Shown: positions 46,690 through 56,971, counted from the first letter of the stretch. The stretch is 64,000 bases of DNA from Antedon mediterranea (GCF_964355755.1 NC_092675.1:12167312-12231311), one strand, 5' to 3'. Numbers and translations: made by a program. The notes: generated by a model from the sequence alone, not told the origin.

Positions 46690-47852
46690 AATATGAATTA
46701 TTCATAATTATGATGTTCCCATGCTTCTTCTTTTGACTAATAAATTACCCTTTCAATCTAAATTGTATGTAGGAAAATGCAGTGTCACTTACTGCTGGCG
46801 TAGGTCATAACATTCTATACCGCCACATGCATTTATAAGTGTAACAAAGAATTAGACCTTTAAACACTGGGTGTACATGCGTACTGGCACACATGAATTA
46901 CCTACGGTATTTACAGTAATATTCGGAAAATTAAGTCAATTGCCCCCTGGAGGAGTTATCCCCTCCCTCACACTATTGAAAAGGCGTCCCATGCATCACC
47001 GATGGTGAGGAAGGTTATAAAAATAAACTTTTGTATTATTTTATGCAATATTATACTGGATTTTATATCTTATTATCAATAATGTCTTTAAAAATGCGGA
47101 TGAAGTTAGTTTTTGGGATTCATCATGTTTTAATTGACAAAATGAAACAAAAAATTCTATTTTGGCACAAATATCGAGCTAGCGACTAAATTTATGACAT
47201 AATGAACCATACTATTTCAGGCAGTACGATTTTTTAATTAACATGGTGAAATACCCTGAAAACGATGTTATTTTTTACGCTCGGGTGGTCGCGACTGAAC
47301 GAACGAAAATCATATATTATGAGCTTGGTTAAAGTGTTAATGACTGTCATGTGACATCCATCGATGAATTGTTGATTGACATTTTCTATTTCTGAAATAA
47401 ATTATTATCGCTGACAACGGCCTAGTTTTTCACGCAAATTAATAATGTGGAACACGAAAGACAAGGACATCGGGATAAAACCGTTTATGCATGGATTGTG
47501 ACCTTAATGTATTACTCGAGGATAGCTACGCTCGTGAATATCGCTAACAATACTAGAACAACGCTCGGTCACCACTCGTTCAAAACACGAGGAATGTCGA
47601 AAGTCCTCTGACCAGTACTGTAACTCGCAATTTACCGAATTTTGCCCTTGCGTACATTTATATACAGATATTAAATGAGCTTCCTCACCCTGATTTATAA
47701 TGAACTATCAATTAACTTAATTTCATCTAAAGTTAAAATGTTACTAAAATTCTGAATGTAATAAAAATTCCATATCACTACAAGTAGCCAGAAGTTTCAT
47801 GATTATGTGGTTAACAAATTAAATAATAGTATACAAACAAAAAATTAAATAC
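46690..47852. other. ASNSD1: Remainder of ASNSD1 intron 1
   Basis: No further gene or bounded element was recognised. Confidence 0.45.
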
Positions 47853-47906
47853 CTCCAATGACAGTGTTTCCAGTGAAGAACCGATTACACAGGAAATTCC
47901 ACACAT
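47853..47906 (-). CDS. ASNSD1: ASNSD1 exon 1 coding part, with start codon
   Basis: The ATG at 47906 opens MCGISCVIGSSLETLSLE (18 codons) and meets the donor GTATTT at 47852. MCGI is the invariant start of class II glutamine amidotransferase domains, in which Cys2 is the nucleophile after Met removal. Spliced in phase 0 to exon 2, the protein continues directly into IADLRELLKRRGPD. A Cys-to-Ser difference at residue 5 from the common MCGICC is tolerable. The 5' UTR must lie above 47906; its start is not visible. Confidence 0.9.
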
Positions 47907-47927
47907 TGTCTCTAGATAGAACATTAA

Positions 47928-48221
47928 ATATCAGTTACAATCAGATCTCTCTTCTATCAATACATTCAATGGTACAGATCTGTTTTGAAAGCATGTCAAG
48001 TCAAGCTCACGCTATTTGACCTACCTCAAGCCCTCAACGCCATGCACCACAAATGTCACGCTTTTTCATCCAATCTCATTTGTTTCTCAAATTATTTGAA
48101 AATTCAAAATTCTGATCTTATTAAAAAACAACATGAAATTCAACTCGTTTTGTCCCAATTTAATCCTAAGAATGGTTGGGGCCAATATGACATGTACAAA
48201 TTACCACTAACAATAACATGA
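47928..48221 (+). other. Open frame of unknown status, divergent from ASNSD1
   Basis: An uninterrupted plus-strand frame of 97 codons begins 22 bp from the ASNSD1 start codon. It includes WYRSVLKACQVKLTLFDLPQ, LKIQNSDLIKKQHEIQLV and FNPKNGWGQYDMYKLPL. There is no ATG near its beginning (the first ATG is within the frame at MHHKC). The composition is protein-like, but no family is recognised. It may be an exon of a divergent gene or chance. Confidence 0.3.
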
Positions 48222-48483
48222 GAAAAATATAATTTCACAATATGATGATGTCATCAAAGCCACATCCATTATATTTTTATTAAGAAATCAAATTAATGGT
48301 AATATTAATAAAATATGCAATTTTTATATTTGAATTATTATATTGGCCTGCCACCTCCTGTCATTAAAAATTTCGTTAATCAGAATATTAAATTATGCAT
48401 TTGAACATGTATGTTGTTACCGAGTCTTGTGGTTTCTTCATAAATCTCCTTAATTATCGATGTGATTATATTTAAATTGTAGT

Positions 48484-48539
48484 GCCTGGTGATTGGATAG
48501 TGGGTATTATGTCATCAACATCACATCCAATCACCAGGC
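48484..48539. repeat. Perfect 15-bp inverted repeat, ASNSD1 upstream
   Basis: GCCTGGTGATTGGAT (48484-48498) and its exact inverse (48525-48539) are separated by 26 bp. Each arm contains a CCAAT-type core. It could be a small MITE remnant or a promoter structure. Confidence 0.8.
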
Positions 48540-49224
48540 CTAATCGAATGAAAACTGCGATCCCTGACTCGGGATTGGCTGGCTATGTATAGTTGCGATA
48601 CATACCAATAGGCCTACCTAGGCCTATATCAATGTCGGCAAGTCATAGGGTTTACTAGTATTAAGTAAGCCTAGAAGGCCTGGGAGCTAGTATCCTTGCT
48701 GATTTCTGGGCTCGCACTGGCCGATTGCCAAGTCGCCATGGGCGAAAACGTTTCGAGATTGGCGAAAATAAAACTTTGGCGATAACATATAATAAAATAG
48801 ATAATAAAATAGATAATTAAATAATCATTTTAACAATCCATTTGTCGATATCCAAGCATCTATTTTGTTCGTTCTCATGTTGTTTACTTCAAGCTCCATT
48901 TTTCGTCAACTTGTTTCGTTGTACCAGGCGTCTCTTTGTTATTTCAATATGATGGAGATAGCAGAGGTAGACTGCAGAGAGACAGACATTACACGACACA
49001 TGGATGATAAAGTCTACCCAAACTACCATGTGTTGTGCGCTGCACAAACGACAGTCGGCTATATACCGGGATCATCTATTTAACGATAGGGGTGTACTTT
49101 TCAGATTATAAAGAAATATTATAGTATCTTCAATGAATGATGTCTTAATCTTATCGAAATCAAACATTTATGCGTTAAATGCATTTTAGACTCTGCCAAT
49201 TTAATGTAGTTTCATATATTACCC
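48540..49224. other. ASNSD1 upstream region
   Basis: No gene recognised. GGGCTCGCACTGGCCGATTG at about 48710 resembles hAT-type ends, but no partner end was found. Confidence 0.4.
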
Positions 49225-49228
49225 TTAA

Positions 49229-50328
49229 AATGGACCTGAAATGGATTTTCGATTTTTTTTCATTTTAGAATGATGTTTTGGGGGCTATTAGGTGTTGCTA
49301 GTATATTGTTACAAAATATAAATTGGCCCTTTTGGGGAAAGCCCCATTTGAAAATCAAAAAAATTCGCGGGTGACGTCACTTTGCGAATATATTCCTATC
49401 CCTCCAATGGAAAATTTGCAGTTTTTTGGCTATAACTCTTGAAATCTATGGAGTATTTTCAAAAAAATGCTTGTGCATTTGCAGAAACGTATTTAGAATT
49501 TTTTTAGATAAAATTATTACCGTATAAACGGTTATTCATCGAGTAAATGACGATTTAAAATCTTAAAATCAACGGTTTTTTTCTGGCCTGGCAACGTTGT
49601 CCGGGATACAGCTCCGTGCGCAATGATGCGTATCCATATTTTCCGTTCGTGTATTTTGTATATCGTTCGTAATTTATACTGCTAAAATGTGTTAGTTTCT
49701 TTAGTTTTTAGTTTAGCAGAATTAAATTAGTAATATGAGATGATAATTTATTTGTCACGAATCAGGCAGTTCGAAAACGAATTTTATTCATATTTTACTT
49801 TGGCTTGACAATGAGCGCACCAAGTTGTTGATATCGCTTTGGTCCTTGGATGCACATGAAACGCATGATGTGGGTGGTGGATCGACTCCGCGCTCTGGAT
49901 TGGGGGCCTAGGCCTAGTAAAGGTTTGGGAGGTAGGCCTTCTAAATTCGGGTTTTAGAACAAACGAAGTACATTTTAGGGACCTATATTTCAACAACATT
50001 AGATATTGAACAAATTAGTATTAGTGTCAACGCTTCGCGTATCTTTCCAGGCCGTCGATCATTCACTGACTATCGGGCGGCATACACGCTCTCGATATCA
50101 TTGTATGTATATGTGACGTCGTGAATATAGAGGCTTCCGACGGCCGTTGAAATAGAATATTGCAATGGCGTGAGTAATTTTCGCTAATTTACCATGGTAT
50201 CTTAAAATTTCGTTTTTACTCAAAATACTATACATTTTGTTTTTATTTGTGTGGGTGTGTGTTAATTTGATACATTTAAATAACATGTGTGAATTTTTTA
50301 AAAATCGAAATTCCATTTCAGGTCCATT
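49229..50328. mobile_element. 1100-bp DNA element flanked by TTAA
   Basis: The ends AATGGACCTGAAATGG and (inverse) AATGGACCTGAAATGG match exactly and run into ATTTTCGATTTTT / ATTTCGATTTTT. TTAA occurs at both outer edges (49225-49228, 50329-50332), a TTAA target duplication as in piggyBac, Kolobok or Sola3 elements. The open frames inside are not recognisable. Non-autonomous; superfamily undecided. Confidence 0.82.
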
Positions 50329-50332
50329 TTAA

Positions 50333-50835
50333 TAAACTTCCCCGTGCTTTAGTAGAGTAATCAAAACCACATTCGGGAAATGATAAGAGTCTAACAGGGA
50401 TTTCAGTTAAATGCACACATGCATTTATTGCGGACTATTATATACAGCAGGGCCAGCCGCCGGCTTCTGTGTTGTTGTGTAATAAATAATCGGGATGGTA
50501 TAAATTTCTCCCCCTGACAGAAACGCTTCGGCGCAGCCTGACTGAGGGACGTAGTACGCTGTGCTTTGGCCTATATTATCTGTACGCTCAACAACGATAC
50601 ATGTGTTCGTTTGCTAGGAATTTTCCTCAATATTGTTCGCATACGACGTACAGTCGTCCATAATTTTGTAGGCCTAGGCCAGCGCTACTGCACTTTCGCA
50701 CCTCTTGAGCATACTCAATTTAAAAACATTTACCCGCTGAGACAAACATGACCAGCCAATCGTAAAAAACAAAAACAACATAGCATTCAGGGGATTTTAG
50801 AAAACTGTAAAATGTTTTATTGGTATATTTTATTG
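50333..50835. other. No recognised feature
   Basis: No gene or repeat recognised. Confidence 0.4.
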
Positions 50836-50932
50836 TAGTGTTTCTTTTTTTTGTTCTTCTTTCTTTCTCAGATTTTGTGCACGCTTTTTCTCAACATGTT
50901 AACATAACATGTTGTAACTTGGTCAACATATA

Positions 50933-51749
50933 GGCCCTGTTTCTGCTGCCAACTAAAAATACCGTATATTATATGGTATTTTTTGAATACCGTATATATA
51001 CGGTATATTTTCGGCAGCAGAAACTGCGCTCATAAAAAATATACCGTATTTTGTATACCGTATTTTCCCCACAAAATTTGTGGATAAAATACGGTATTTA
51101 CAAATTTATACCGTATTTTTTTAACCCGTTTCTGCTGCCAATAAAAAATACCGTATTTTTTTTTTACATGACAAAAGGTCAACATTCGTGTTTTTATTTT
51201 CTGTCGCTGTCAGCTGCTTTACACACGTGTATAGATATATTCGGCGAAAATGTGGAGCGAAGACGTCACAGTTTTACTAAATAAATGTGTGTGGGGAAGC
51301 TAAAATGTCTGGCCAACTAATAAAAGGGACAACCACATTTATAAAGACATTTCTAAAAAAATAAAGCAGGAGTATGGAATAGACTTGTCTCCAAAGCAAG
51401 TAAACTCAAAGCTGAAGAGCCTGCGAAAGCAGTACAACATTGCAAAATACAATAACTCGGGGAGGGAACGAATTAATTGTCCCCATTACGATGTTTTCTG
51501 TGCTTTCACAACATCTCTATCACTAGGGCTAGGCTGTTGAAAGTGAGACGTAAAACTTCCTTTATTGCGACTTTTAATTATCGACCAAATAAATGAATGG
51601 CAATTTGGGTAAAAAAGATGAAATTTAACACGACCACCCAAGAAGTATTGTTAGCAGAAACGGGGTACTAAAAAATACGGTATAAAAAATACCGTATTTT
51701 ATACCGTATTTTTATACCGTATTTTGAGAAGTTGCAGCAGAAACAGGCC
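50933..51749. mobile_element. 817-bp Harbinger-like element with ACCGTATTTT repeats
   Basis: The ends GGCCCTGTTTCTGCTGCCAA and (inverse) GGCCTGTTTCTGCTGCAAC are terminal inverted repeats. TATA (or TA) is on both sides and restores the interrupted Helitron-like sequence CAACATATAGACATT. Subterminal regions carry clusters of ATACCGTATTTT on both sides. It contains a SANT/Myb-like pseudogene. A fragment lies at 18590-18770. GGCC ends and a SANT-type protein point to PIF/Harbinger; the duplication length is not the usual 3 bp. Confidence 0.75.
51250..51540 (+). pseudogene. SANT/Myb-like accessory protein, one stop codon
   Basis: ATG at 51250: MWSEDVTVLLNKCVWGS, an in-frame TAA at 51301, then in the same frame NKRDNHIYKDISKKIKQEYG, LSPKQVNSKLKSLRKQYN and NCPHYDVFCAF to TGA at 51540. 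W..e....L, iyk.is.k...eyGi.lsp.Qv..KlksLrk.Y is the SANT/Myb-like (MADF-like) domain carried by Harbinger second ORFs and their host-derived relatives. The W-rich first helix is shortened around the stop. It is inactive as read. Confidence 0.7.
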
Positions 51750-52444
51750 TATAGACATTTAACTAAAGATGTGCAGCCAAGCTTTTTGACGATGTCAGAT
51801 CCATGTAGCGTAAGTTACGCGCGATTTTTTGAAAATCTTAAATTGATCATAACTTCGAAACAGAAAAATATTTTTTAACGTAAATTTCAGCAAGGTTTGC
51901 TTCACATCAATTGTTAACTTTTTTATCGCTACTGAAATTTGTAACATTGGAAAGTGCGCGCGTAAAGGGTGTTTGAAATGTTTTAATCTTCTTTGTTTTT
52001 CAGATTTTGTGCACGCTGTTTCAACGTGTAAACATAATATGTTGTAACTTGCATGTTTCAGGACATTTTAAGCGTTTAAAAATTCCCACTGGTGCGCACA
52101 CTTTTACGAGTGCGCACCAGAGCTTTTCTTTTACATAAATAGTGTTTTTCAAACTTCGGTAAAAAGTTTTACGCTGTTTTATTCATTTTCCAAACTTGAA
52201 ATGGCGTTCTACGAGCATGTAAAACATGACAGGTTGCGCACGAAAACGTCTAACAAATTGTGAAAATGATGCAAAATATGTCTACTTTTAAAAGTGATAC
52301 AGTTCATCAGAATTCAAGGTTACCGTTAATACAGTATACCTTTTAAAATGTAGGCTTAGCATTGAGGCCTGGCCTAGCCTAGCTGACTCAATTCAAGGCT
52401 CAACGTGTGGGCGCTACAGCGATGTATTGCGAAGAGTAGACCTG

Positions 52445-52852
52445 GCCCTACTACTAGGCTAGAAGTGGTCAACTTGTACCCAATATAACTCGTACCTGTT
52501 CCCAACTTGGTTAACTCGTACCTCAACCAACTCGTACCCACACCAACTCGTACATACCTAATTTTTAAACCTTCATTTTAACGGTAACGTGCATTGTATT
52601 TTCTTTATGATTTAAGGCGTAGGCCACTTCTACATGTTACAATATTAGTAAGAAAACGTACACAGTAATCAGTTTTAATAATACTCTAGTATTTCAAATG
52701 ACCTACCTTCTGATTAATAATGGAATGATCCAAATGACCTACCAACCAATCATTTGATGATCTGAGTTTTCTAGATCTAGAAAAGTCAGATATTACTGAG
52801 ATCTGAGTTTTCTAGATCTGAGTTTTCTAGACACCCAAATATTAATCGGGAT
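52445..52852. repeat. Three adjacent short-unit tandem arrays
   Basis: 52455-52556: five to six AACTCGTACC(C/T) units with variable spacers. 52697-52745: two AAATGACCTACC units. 52757-52835: three GATCTGAGTTTTCTA (15-bp) units. They abut the left arm of FB-d. Each looks like one arm of a foldback element whose partner arm is absent. Confidence 0.6.
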
Positions 52853-52854
52853 TC

Positions 52855-54641
52855 AGTCAAGTCGCCCCATCGCAAAGTCGCCCCGACACAGTCGCCACAT
52901 CGCAAAGTCGCCCCATTCGCAAAGTCGCCCCGACACAAAGTCGCCCCGACACAAAGTCGCCCCATCGCAAAGTCGCCCACGGTTTTATTTTGGTATGAAG
53001 CGCCGCCGCTAGTAGTACATTGTTTTAATCATATCGGTTGCATTTGATATTGATCGCATTGTTACTTTGGTCGCGCTAAATGTCATTACATTATAATGTA
53101 TCCTATTATATACATAATTTGTGTTTTAATTTTTATTTTACAGGTTTCTTTTTAAAAATCATTTAAAAAAAGAGTTCACGGTTTGCAAGTTCTAAAAAGT
53201 TTATCCCTGATTTATAGTTTCGAAAATGTTAACATAATATGATTCTAAAATTAGTTTACCAGAGCCACATCTTTCTTCAACCTACAAGTGGATATCAGCT
53301 CATTTTTTTAGGATCATATAACAGTCATATACATGTATAAATGTGTAGTAGGCCTTCGTATAGGCCTAGATTAACAAACAGCGTTGTAGACAATGAGTGT
53401 TATAGGCTACTTATTGATCATTTTGCATTTATTGACAAGTTATAAATGTCTATTGTTATTTAATTTTATTATGACTTTTCAAAATGAAGAAATAAAAAAT
53501 ACTAAAAAAAAAAGGATTTTATCGCCGATATGATCGTTTTACATGCAGGTATTTTAGTACAATTACAACGCTACATTTTTACCATGGAAAACCCATCGTA
53601 CAGTATCGTGTGCATGTTTTTAAAAAAGGGGAATCCCCGACAGTCAGCAGAAAGACGTAGCAGCTGTGAGGAAACAGATTGGTTTCAGATTGTGAGTCGC
53701 CTTTTAATCAAGAGCACAATGATCATTTTAATGAAGAAATTCCTTTCAACCCTTTTGGTCATAGAACATTCTAATTATCATACCTAATAAATATCCTCAT
53801 ATCGGGTGTCATCATTTACGACATACAGTGGTGATATTATGCAATTTATAATGGATAATGATGGGATTGCCTTTCCAGGCTTATAATCAAATGTTCATTG
53901 TAATACTAATAGTAAACTGAATGTTTATAAATAAATTGTTTTACGTAATTTTTTGCATATAAAATAAAGACACAAACATAGCCTACGTTCCCTATAAAAT
54001 ATTTCACGTTTAACGTTTAAAGTATGTACATAATGCCGAATAATACTATAATCTTAAACTATTTTTAAAAATTGTCATTTTTTAAGGCACACATCTTTCT
54101 CATAGATTGTATAATAAAAAAATCAATTATTAGGCCTAATATAATAATAAACATTCATCGACCAAAGTAAAAATAATCTAGATCATCTTTTTATCGCGAC
54201 TAAAATAAACGCGACCGATTTCGAACGCGACCGGAGTGAATCCGGCGGGGTTTCCCCTTCTTCAGTATCAGATGGTGCGTTGTAGTGCGACAACGGGGGT
54301 TTCCTTCTGGTGAGCTAGCGTGTTAGTGCGACCGCGGAGTGATTAGTCGGGGCTTCCTTTTATTTTATGGGAGCGTGCCGATCGTGTGACCTGAGACTAC
54401 ATGGCGGGGCTTCCCCTTTTTATTCCTACACGTTCCGTGTTATTTTATGTATCATTGCAACATTTTACGCACTATTTTAACGTTTTGGGGCGACTTTGTG
54501 TTGGGGCGACTTTGCGATGGGGCGACTTTGCGATGGGGCGACTTTGCGATGGGGCGACTTTGCGATGGGGCGACTGTATCGGGGCGACTTTGCGATGGGG
54601 CGACTTTGTATTGGGCGACTTTGCGATGGGGCGACTTGACT
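52855..54641. mobile_element. Foldback element FB-d, arms of TCGCAAAGTCGCCCCA units
   Basis: The left arm (52855-52980) begins AGTCAAGTCGCCCCATCGCA with eight units. The right arm (54486-54641) has ten units in inverse order and ends GGGGCGACTTGACT. Two unit types alternate (..CCATCGCAAAG and ..CCGACACAAAG). Inner arm parts carry the FB-a unit: AACGCGACCGATTTC on the right (54210-54232) and a degenerate form on the left. A block near 53279 (CTACAAGTGGATATCAGCTC) matches the inverse of 25810-25832 in FB-a. No target duplication was found. Open frames through the arms encode repeating peptides and are artefacts. Confidence 0.85.
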
Positions 54642-55067
54642 AGCATCCATATTAATCATGCCACCAAGTAAGAACGTGTGAAGTAAACAATAATATATTA
54701 CTTATTAGGTATGCGACCATTTCGTTGTTAACGACGGTTAATTAAACTGTGTTTATTTTGTAACATTGTGGGCTGTCTGCGCTCTGTCGGTTAGAGTCAT
54801 GGAAGCTTTGATCTCAAACTGATGCATAATGATAATTGCATATCCTTCTAATCTATTCCTTAATCCATGATTGGGGTGAATTGGTTAAGAACTGCCTATT
54901 ATTCCAGCTTTAAGCAAAAATATATGCAAATATTGATAAATGCCAACCCTGCTGCTAGGCCTACTAGTCTAGTCCTGCGGATTATGGATGCCTAAGCTCT
55001 AGCTAGTAGGCCTAGGGTAGTAGGTACTAGGCCTAGGCCTAGCTAGCCTAGCTAGGCCTATCGGGTA

Positions 55068-55135
55068 ACGGGACGGCCCTGAGACGATTCGGCCCGGGAC
55101 AATTCGGCCCTGAGACGATTCGGCACACTTACATT
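55068..55135. repeat. Short array of GAGACGATTCGGCCC units
   Basis: Three to four units (GGGACGGCCCTGAGACGATT, CGGCCCGGGACAATTCGGCC, CTGAGACGATTCGGC). It looks like the arm of a foldback element; the partner arm was not found. Confidence 0.55.
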
Positions 55136-55557
55136 TATCGGTTTGATATGCATTTATAAGCATAAAATAAGCTTTTTTCCCCAAACTTTATTTTCAGAGA
55201 GACTATGGGGTAGCACTACTAGGGATAAAGATGCACTAAAGCAAACATTTTGAAAACATTGTCGAAAATAATCATTTTTTAGTCACGCGAACGATGTAAA
55301 CAAGTTACGCCCTCTGTTGGCCGCTTGGTTGGCGAATGCACGAAATAAACAAGGTTTTCAAAGTAATAAATTGAATATAAAATTACGTTTTTTTAGTAAT
55401 TTATTATATATTGTAATATATTCATATTAGCAATTTAACGACTGGATTGGAGACTAATAAAAGAGTTCTACAAGATGGCTGAACATTAGCACATGGTCTG
55501 ATTTCTCAGTGAAATACTTAGTGTAATCATTCATTCCCAGAGCACAATATATAACAT
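55136..55557. other. Possible 5' LTR region
   Basis: The sequence immediately before the primer-binding site should be the 5' LTR. It ends ATATATAACA and contains AATAAAAG at about 55460, but no matching 3' LTR was found for comparison. The start could be TGTAAACAAG near 55297. Boundaries unproven. Confidence 0.3.
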
Positions 55558-55575
55558 TGGCGACGAGAATTGTGG
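55558..55575 (+). promoter_or_regulatory. Putative primer-binding site
   Basis: TGGCGACGAGAATTGTGG lies 37 bp before the gag ATG. TGGCGAC is a common start for tRNA-primed LTR elements. The priming tRNA is not identified. Confidence 0.5.
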
Positions 55576-55611
55576 ATAAGTGAACTCCGTGAATATTATA
55601 AGTAAGCAATA

Positions 55612-56701
55612 ATGTCTAAATTTGACATATCGGTGGAGTATTTTGATCCAACCATACAAGAATGGGCGAGATGGATCGCCAGGTTTGATAACTACTTAGT
55701 GGCGGCGAACGTGACTGCTGACGTAAGGAAGAGAGCACTACTGCTACACTTCATAGGCCCAGGTAACTTTAACACATTTGAAATGCTACCAAATAAAGGT
55801 ATGACATATGTACAGGCAAAAGAAGCTTTGAAAAATTACTTCTTACCATCATCGAACAGTGAATTTGAAAGATCAAAATTTAGAAAGTTACAGCAAAATA
55901 AAAGTGAGAGCATTGACGTGTATCACATTAGACTACGTGAACAAGCTGATAAGTGTGATTTCCATGATATTAGTGGAGAGATTAAATCACATATTATTCA
56001 ATCGACAACAGATTCTAAGCTAAGAAAATTTGGTTTGAAAACGGGAGGATGTACATTAGATGAGTTACTTCTACATGGTAGGACAAATGAACTAGCAACT
56101 AAACAATCTAATGAAATGGAGAACTGTGATAATACTAGTAGTAGTATGTCTAGTCGTAGTGGCGAGACTAAGGCAGATCATTCAGTTAATAAAATAACTC
56201 AATCGAAGCAATGTAATAAGTGTGGTTCTACACCAGGCCATACCGCTTCACAGTGTCCAGCTAGCAATAGAATATGCTATCGTTGTTCAAGAGTAGGACA
56301 TTATGCAACACAATTTTATTCAAAGAGTAGAAATTCTTCACGTGGTAGAAACAACCAGCGACATAACAACCAAAGTTCACGCGGTGGTAATAGGAGACGC
56401 GGTAATCAAACAGGAAGTACACGAGCACGAGCTAGATGTGTCAATCAAACAGAACGAGGGTTCTCAGATGATAGTGACAGTGATCATTCAATGTTTGTAT
56501 TAAGTAATAATAAGATAGATAGAAGTCATTTCAAAACCATTTTAAACGTAAATGATGTTAATCTTGAAATGCTAATTGATACTCAAGCTGATGATACTAT
56601 AATGTCTATTGATACCTACAACAAATACTTTAGTCATATTAAAATTGACCCAGATGTTATTCCTCTTAAAACATACAGTGGTGAGAAACTTTTAATTGGA
56701 A
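55612..56701 (+). pseudogene. gag: LTR element gag with zinc knuckles and protease start
   Basis: The ATG at 55612 starts an open frame that reads into protease without a stop. Residues 1-170 are capsid-like (FDISVEYFDPTIQEWARW, NYFLPSSNSEFERSKFRKLQ). Residues 201-215 are a first zinc knuckle (CNKCGSTPGHTASQC, with one extra residue before His). Residues 224-237 are a second knuckle whose last Cys is Phe (CYRCSRVGHYATQF). A basic Arg/Gly/Asn stretch follows. At about 321-327 the protease site reads LIDTQAD, where DTG is expected; the Gly-to-Gln change should disable it. The frame then runs into an inserted LINE tail. Confidence 0.85.
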
Positions 56702-56895
56702 AAATTTTCATTTCATTTCATTTTCATTTCTTTATTCGACAACAAGCGGTCCAGGGATTGCGACAGCAACAGAGCGCCATAACACATTTGTGTCCGCAAT
56801 CCCTGTAACATACAACTTAATACAAGTTAAAAATGAATATAAAATATACAGAATATATAAAAAATTTAATTAATTTGTATTAATATATTAATTAA
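56702..56895 (-). mobile_element. LINE 3' tail inserted in the protease region
   Basis: On the minus strand it ends AATGAAATGAAATGAAAATT after a hairpin-forming CAGGGATTGCG..CGCAATCCCTGG. This is typical of the 3' end of CR1/L2-group elements. The retrotransposon coding sequence resumes after it (TTLLGVDWLNVVKLDWSK from about 56972). Confidence 0.6.
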
Positions 56896-56971
56896 GTGTA
56901 AAGTTGTTGACAAACAAAATGTCATACACTATCTGAGTGCTAACGTAGCTGACTATAATATAAAGCTAAAC

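Larger units (their letters stand above)
50836..52340 (+). mobile_element. Diverged Helitron-like copy, split by a DNA element
   Basis: Family modules in order: CTTCTTTCTTTCTCAGATTT, TAACATAACATG..AACTTGGTC, (insertion), AGACATTTAACT, GTTACGCGCGATTTTTTG, AATTGATCATAAC and AAAAATTCCCACT..GCGCACAC. It is partly duplicated (a second TTTTGTGCACGCTGTTTC at 52010). Neither terminus is preserved. Confidence 0.55.

Noticed and set aside
47004-47692. GGTGAGGAAG and its inverse as possible element ends
   Set aside because: Only 10 bp match and no target duplication was seen.
52786-52980. Minus-strand frame with the same type of peptide repeat
   Set aside because: It is the other FB-d arm, not a gene.
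54401-54671. Overlapping frames on both strands encoding repeating peptides such as GATLRWGDFAMGRLC
   Set aside because: They run through the 16-bp tandem units of an FB-d arm; the peptide repeat follows from the DNA repeat.
55521-55530. TGTAATCATT near the primer-binding site matching the possible 3' LTR start at 60766
   Set aside because: Only 10 bp match, and it lies too close to the primer-binding site to be the start of a 5' LTR.
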